Shown piece by piece: positions 60,806 through 64,000 of a DNA stretch of 64,000 bases. Where the stretch lies: assembly GCF_042435035.1 (NCBI RefSeq), contig NZ_JBHMQT010000003.1:248001-312000 (forward strand), read 5' to 3'. Below the pieces are notes generated by a model. It was not told the origin of the DNA. It ran no database searches and was given only the letters and a program-made list of their open reading frames with translations. A program made the translations under genes and the position numbers. How positions within the stretch are numbered: the stretch's first letter is position 1; each line of letters opens with the position of its first letter. The DNA comes from Sphaerimonospora cavernae (GTDB lineage Bacteria > Actinomycetota > Actinomycetes > Streptosporangiales > Streptosporangiaceae).

Positions 60806-62791
60806 GTGGACACGACGCTAAGCGATCCGCTCATCGGGCAGCTGCTCGACGGGCGCTACCGCGTCGAGTCCCGGATCGCCCGGGGCGGCATGGCCTCCGT
60901 CTATCTGGCCCTGGACGTCCGGCTCGAGCGCACGGTGGCCGTCAAGGTGATGCACCGCTCGCTCGCCGAGGACCCCCAGTTCGTCCGCCGCTTCATCGGC
61001 GAGGCCAAATCGGTCGCCGGGCTGTCGCACCCCAACATCGTGCAGGTCTTCGACCAGGGCACCGACGGAGCCAACGTCTATCTGTCGATGGAGTACGTCC
61101 CCGGCCGGACGCTCCGCGATGTTCTGAGTGAGCGCGGGCGGCTGCCGGCCCGCGAGGCCCTGGAGATGGTCATCCCGGTCCTGGCCGCGCTCGGCTCGGC
61201 CCACCAGGCCGGGCTCATCCACCGTGACGTCAAGCCGGAGAACGTGCTGCTGGCCGACGACGGCCGGGTGAAGGTCGTCGACTTCGGCCTGGCCCGCGCC
61301 ATCGAGGCGACCAACCAGACCAAGACCGGCATGATGATCGGCACGATCGGGTACATGTCGCCCGAGCAGGTGACCACGGGCCAGGCCGACGCGCGCAGCG
61401 ACGTGTACGGCGTGGGCATCATGCTGTTCGAGCTGCTCACCGGGCGGCAGCCGTACGAGGGCGAGTCGCCGATGTCGGTCGCCTACCAGCACGTCCACGA
61501 CAGCGTCCCCGCGCCCTCGTCGATCGCGGCGGACGTGCCGCCGTCGCTCGACGCGCTCGTAGCGGCGGCCACCGACAGGGACCCGGCCAGGCGCCCGGCG
61601 GACGCCAACGCCATGCTGATCGCCGCCGTCGAGACGCACCGCGGGCTGCCGCGGACGGGTCAGACCGGTCAGCACACCGCCCCGCACGGGGTGCGCCACA
61701 GCACAACCGGTCAGCATCCGGGCGCGCATTCTTCGGGCGGCTTCCAGGCGCCTCCCCCGCTGGTCTATGTCGGGGAAGGAGCCGGGGGCGGCAGCGCCGG
61801 CCACACGATGATCCAGCCGCGGTCGGAGCTGCCGACCGACGCGGGCGGTTCGGCCGGTTCGGCCGGTCGGGCCGGTTTCCTGCGGCGTCGGTCCAACTGG
61901 TTCGTCATCGGCCTGGCCCTGGTCATGGTCGCCGGGATAGCGTTCAGCGGCTGGTGGTTCTCACAGAGTCGTACGGTCACGGTGCCCGACCTGGTCGGCC
62001 AGAACATCGTGCTGGCCAAGCAGGCGGCGCTGAAGGACGGCTTCGAGGTGAAGGTCGGCAAGGCCAGGTTCGACGACAAGGTGGAGAAGGACAACGTCCT
62101 CGACACCGAGCCGGGCCCGGGAGCGGAGGTCACCAAGGGGTCGGTGCTGACGCTGATCCCGTCGGCCGGTCCGGAGACCATCGCGGTGCCCGACGTCGCC
62201 AACCTCAGCGAGGCGGAGGCCCGGGCGAAGATCGCCGAGGTGGGGCTGACCGTCGGCCGGGTGAGCAAGAAGGAGAGCGACACGGTGCCCCGCGACCAGG
62301 TCGTCGGCACCAACCCGTCGGTGGGCAAGCGGGTCAAGAAGGGCGGCAACGTCAACCTGGTGATCAGCCTTGGCCTGCTCATGCCGGACATCACCGGCAT
62401 GACCCGCGACGAGGCCGAGAAGTTCCTGCGCGACAAGGGCTTCAACGTCCAGATCGACGAGACGGCCAACGACGCCCAACCGGGCACGGTGATCGGGCAG
62501 GACCCTGCCGGCGGCACGCCGGTCGAGGCGGGGATCGAGGTCCGCCTGACGGTCTCCAAGGGGCCGGACAACGGCTGGCACTGGCCCTGGGACAACAACG
62601 ACTCCGAGCCTCCCGGCGAGGTCGTCGTGGTCCCCGACGTCCGGTTCAAGGCGTTGAAGGACGCCACGCGCGAGCTGAGGGCGGCAGGCTTCAAGGTCAA
62701 GACCCGCAAGCTGGTCGGCACCCGCCGCGTCATCCAGGAGAGCCCCAGCGGCCACCAACCCCCAGGCTCCACCATCACCATCTGGCACTGA
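60806..62791 (+). CDS. membrane Ser/Thr protein kinase with four PASTA domains (PknL-like)
   Basis: 661 residues. Kinase domain (about 12-275): RGGMASVYLALD, AVKVM Lys, HRDVKPENVLL, DFGLA, GTIGYMSPEQ. A Thr/His/Gly-rich juxtamembrane linker, one TM helix near 365-386, then four PASTA repeats outside (the first VPDLVGQNIVLAKQAALKDGF, others VPDVANLSEAEARAK, MPDITGMTRDEAEKFL, VPDVRFKALKDATREL). PASTA domains sense peptidoglycan fragments. The gene neighbourhood (metF, prenyl synthase, Rv2175c-like) suggests PknL rather than PknB. Confidence 0.92.
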   Translation: MDTTLSDPLIGQLLDGRYRVESRIARGGMASVYLALDVRLERTVAVKVMHRSLAEDPQFVRRFIGEAKSVAGLSHPNIVQVFDQGTDGANVYLSMEYVPGRTLRDVLSERGRLPAREALEMVIPVLAALGSAHQAGLIHRDVKPENVLLADDGRVKVVDFGLARAIEATNQTKTGMMIGTIGYMSPEQVTTGQADARSDVYGVGIMLFELLTGRQPYEGESPMSVAYQHVHDSVPAPSSIAADVPPSLDALVAAATDRDPARRPADANAMLIAAVETHRGLPRTGQTGQHTAPHGVRHSTTGQHPGAHSSGGFQAPPPLVYVGEGAGGGSAGHTMIQPRSELPTDAGGSAGSAGRAGFLRRRSNWFVIGLALVMVAGIAFSGWWFSQSRTVTVPDLVGQNIVLAKQAALKDGFEVKVGKARFDDKVEKDNVLDTEPGPGAEVTKGSVLTLIPSAGPETIAVPDVANLSEAEARAKIAEVGLTVGRVSKKESDTVPRDQVVGTNPSVGKRVKKGGNVNLVISLGLLMPDITGMTRDEAEKFLRDKGFNVQIDETANDAQPGTVIGQDPAGGTPVEAGIEVRLTVSKGPDNGWHWPWDNNDSEPPGEVVVVPDVRFKALKDATRELRAAGFKVKTRKLVGTRRVIQESPSGHQPPGSTITIWH

Positions 62792-62864
62792 GTGTGAGCA
62801 CCTGAACGAGGAGATGCCGCACCGATCACGCTCCGGACCAGGCGGCGGTGCAGGGTGAGGATGC

Positions 62865-62886
62865 CGCAGCCCTTCGAGCGGCTGCG
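62865..62886. terminator. hairpin between convergent kinase and allantoicase genes
   Basis: CGCAGCC and GGCTGCG (7-bp arms, 8-nt loop) lie in the 123-bp gap between the two converging genes. No T-tract. The rest of the gap shows no feature. Confidence 0.35.
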
Positions 62887-62914
62887 TGAGTCAGGTCTTC
62901 TCCCGAACCGGTAG

Positions 62915-63943
62915 TCAACCGAACGTGATCGGGTCGCTCGTTCGGGCGAGAGCGCCGAGGAGGCGGAGGCGGGCGAGGCCGCCGTCGGGGTAGATGTCGA
63001 GTCGCACATGGGTGACCGTACGGACGTCGTCGAGGCGGAACCGGTGCCTCGTGTCCGGCTGGAGCCGGGTTCTGGGCAGCAGCGGGAACCAGGCGCCTGC
63101 GTCGTCGAGCGAGGCCCGGCGCGCGTCGATTCCGCTCAGCGACGCCGCGCCCGGGGCGTTGTAGATCAGGTTCGCGGTGTCCAGTTCGGCGACGGCGACC
63201 ATGCCGGGGCCGGCCAGCGCCACGATCAGCCAGTCGTTGCCGCCGCCGCGCCGCCTGGCGGTCTCCCAGCCCTCGGCCTGATGGCGGGCCAGGCCCGGGG
63301 CGATCACGTTGTTGGGCGACGAGTAGAACTCGTCCGAGCAGGAGACGACGCGGGCCCCGTTCTCCAGCGCGGCGAGATCGACGGTGAGCCCGTCCAGGAA
63401 CGTCCGGTCGGGCACCACCTCGCCGTGCACCCGCAGCCGGGCGACGCCGCCGTCGGGGAAGATGTTCAGCCGCACGTGCGTGAACCTACGGGGATCGGCG
63501 ACCGGGAACTCGTGTACGGCGTCGCCGGACAGCGGGCTTTTCGCCACGATCTCCACCCACCCGGTCAGCTCGTCCACCGACGGATGTCCCTCGGCCGCGC
63601 ACGCCTCCACCGAGGCGTACGGCGGGTAGTTGCCCTTGAACCAGGCCGTGTCGACGACCACGCCCCGGATGATCCCGGGCAGGCCGAGCCGTACGATCGC
63701 CCAGTCATGGCCGGGCCCGCGCCGTCGCCGGGTCTCCCACCCGTCGTAGACCTGCCCCTTCGGGCCGAACGTGTGCGGGCGGAACTCGGGCCGGCCCGGC
63801 CTGGTCAGCGCTTCCCGCTCGGCGAACGATTCGTCGCTGGCCGCCACGACCGCCCCGCCGTACGTCCGCAGGGCGAGATCGGGCAGCCGGGTGAACGGGC
63901 TCACATCGACTGCGTGCCGCGAACTTCCTAAAACCGTGCTCAT
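62915..63943 (-). CDS. alc: allantoicase
   Basis: 342 residues made of two related halves, the mark of allantoicase. First half: VVAASDESFAEREALTRPGRPEF, YDGWETRRRRGPGHDWAIVRLGLPGIIRGVVVDTAWFKGNYPP. Second half: VVSCSDEFYSSPNNVIAPG, AEGWETARRRGGGNDWLIVALAGPG, TANLIYNAP. It splits allantoate to ureidoglycolate and urea in purine breakdown. The ATG overlaps the stop of the gene upstream, which appears to be allantoinase. Confidence 0.95.
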   Translation of the reverse strand: MSTVLGSSRHAVDVSPFTRLPDLALRTYGGAVVAASDESFAEREALTRPGRPEFRPHTFGPKGQVYDGWETRRRRGPGHDWAIVRLGLPGIIRGVVVDTAWFKGNYPPYASVEACAAEGHPSVDELTGWVEIVAKSPLSGDAVHEFPVADPRRFTHVRLNIFPDGGVARLRVHGEVVPDRTFLDGLTVDLAALENGARVVSCSDEFYSSPNNVIAPGLARHQAEGWETARRRGGGNDWLIVALAGPGMVAVAELDTANLIYNAPGAASLSGIDARRASLDDAGAWFPLLPRTRLQPDTRHRFRLDDVRTVTHVRLDIYPDGGLARLRLLGALARTSDPITFG

Positions 63944-64000
63944 GATCCGACCAGGAATCGCCCGCGAGGGGTAAGGAAATCGACGGGCACGCCGCGCAGC
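63940..64000 (-). CDS. allB: C-terminal end of probable allantoinase (cut by window edge)
   Basis: The frame is open to the window edge and ends LRGVPVDFLTPRGRFLVGS, resembling the C-terminus of allantoinases (LRG-PVD...PRGRLL). The TGA overlaps the allantoicase ATG (ATGA). Only about 19 residues are visible, so the call rests mainly on gene order. Confidence 0.5.
   Translation of the reverse strand, partial: LRGVPVDFLTPRGRFLVGS

Overview
The window is a gene-dense, GC-rich, operon-packed piece of actinobacterial chromosome. BldD with its c-di-GMP signature, actinobacterial integration host factor, an F420/LLM-type oxidoreductase, a PASTA-domain Ser/Thr kinase, SAV_6107-type HEPN, DUF3040 and Rv2175c-family proteins, and a helicase-degenerate PriA all point to a filamentous actinomycete. 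Streptosporangiales is my best guess, but this is inference. No tRNA, rRNA, CRISPR, prophage or transposase gene was found.

Layout. 1-4.5 kb: the end of a MoxR ATPase gene, a DUF58 gene and a transglutaminase (TgpA-type) gene in one overlapping operon. 4.5-9.3 kb (minus): DUF3040, DinB with an SOS-like box, a methyltransferase, nusB-efp-pepQ. 9.3-12.6 kb: an MFS exporter divergent from its TetR regulator, and an LLM oxidoreductase. 12.6-16.4 kb (minus): AAA ATPase, VWA protein, XdhC and MobA-like transferase, a maturation set for molybdenum hydroxylases without the enzyme. 16.4-19.7 kb (minus): ribE-ribBA-ribH-PH protein under an FMN riboswitch. 19.8-26.1 kb (plus): a peptide ABC transporter with an unusual leader (24-bp palindrome, possible 20-codon ORF, competing hairpins). 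26.07-26.32 kb: six dispersed copies of a short repeat.

26.3-49.3 kb (minus): one long co-directional housekeeping array: pyrR-pyrB-pyrC-carA-carB-pyrK-pyrD-pyrF (pyrimidine synthesis), mihF-gmk-rpoZ-coaBC, a small unknown gene, metK-priA, two tandem paralogous unknown genes, and def-fmt-rsmB-rpe. The pyr operon is headed by a PyrR-binding RNA loop. Divergent from pyrR is bldD, followed by arcA. 51.4-54.9 kb: HEPN protein, L,D-transpeptidase, YbaK-like deacylase, GNAT, metF. 54.9-62.8 kb: polyprenyl diphosphate synthase, thiE, Rv2175c-like protein, FAD oxidoreductase, the TPP-riboswitch-controlled thiO-thiS-thiG operon, and a PknL-like kinase. 62.9-64 kb (minus): the end of allantoinase and a complete allantoicase (ureide catabolism).

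The most distinctive signals lie in the non-coding parts: many leaderless starts with a TAnnnT box 6-7 nt upstream, a possible AUA start for pyrD, riboswitch and attenuator logic, and short tandem duplications at the thiO/thiS/thiG junctions.
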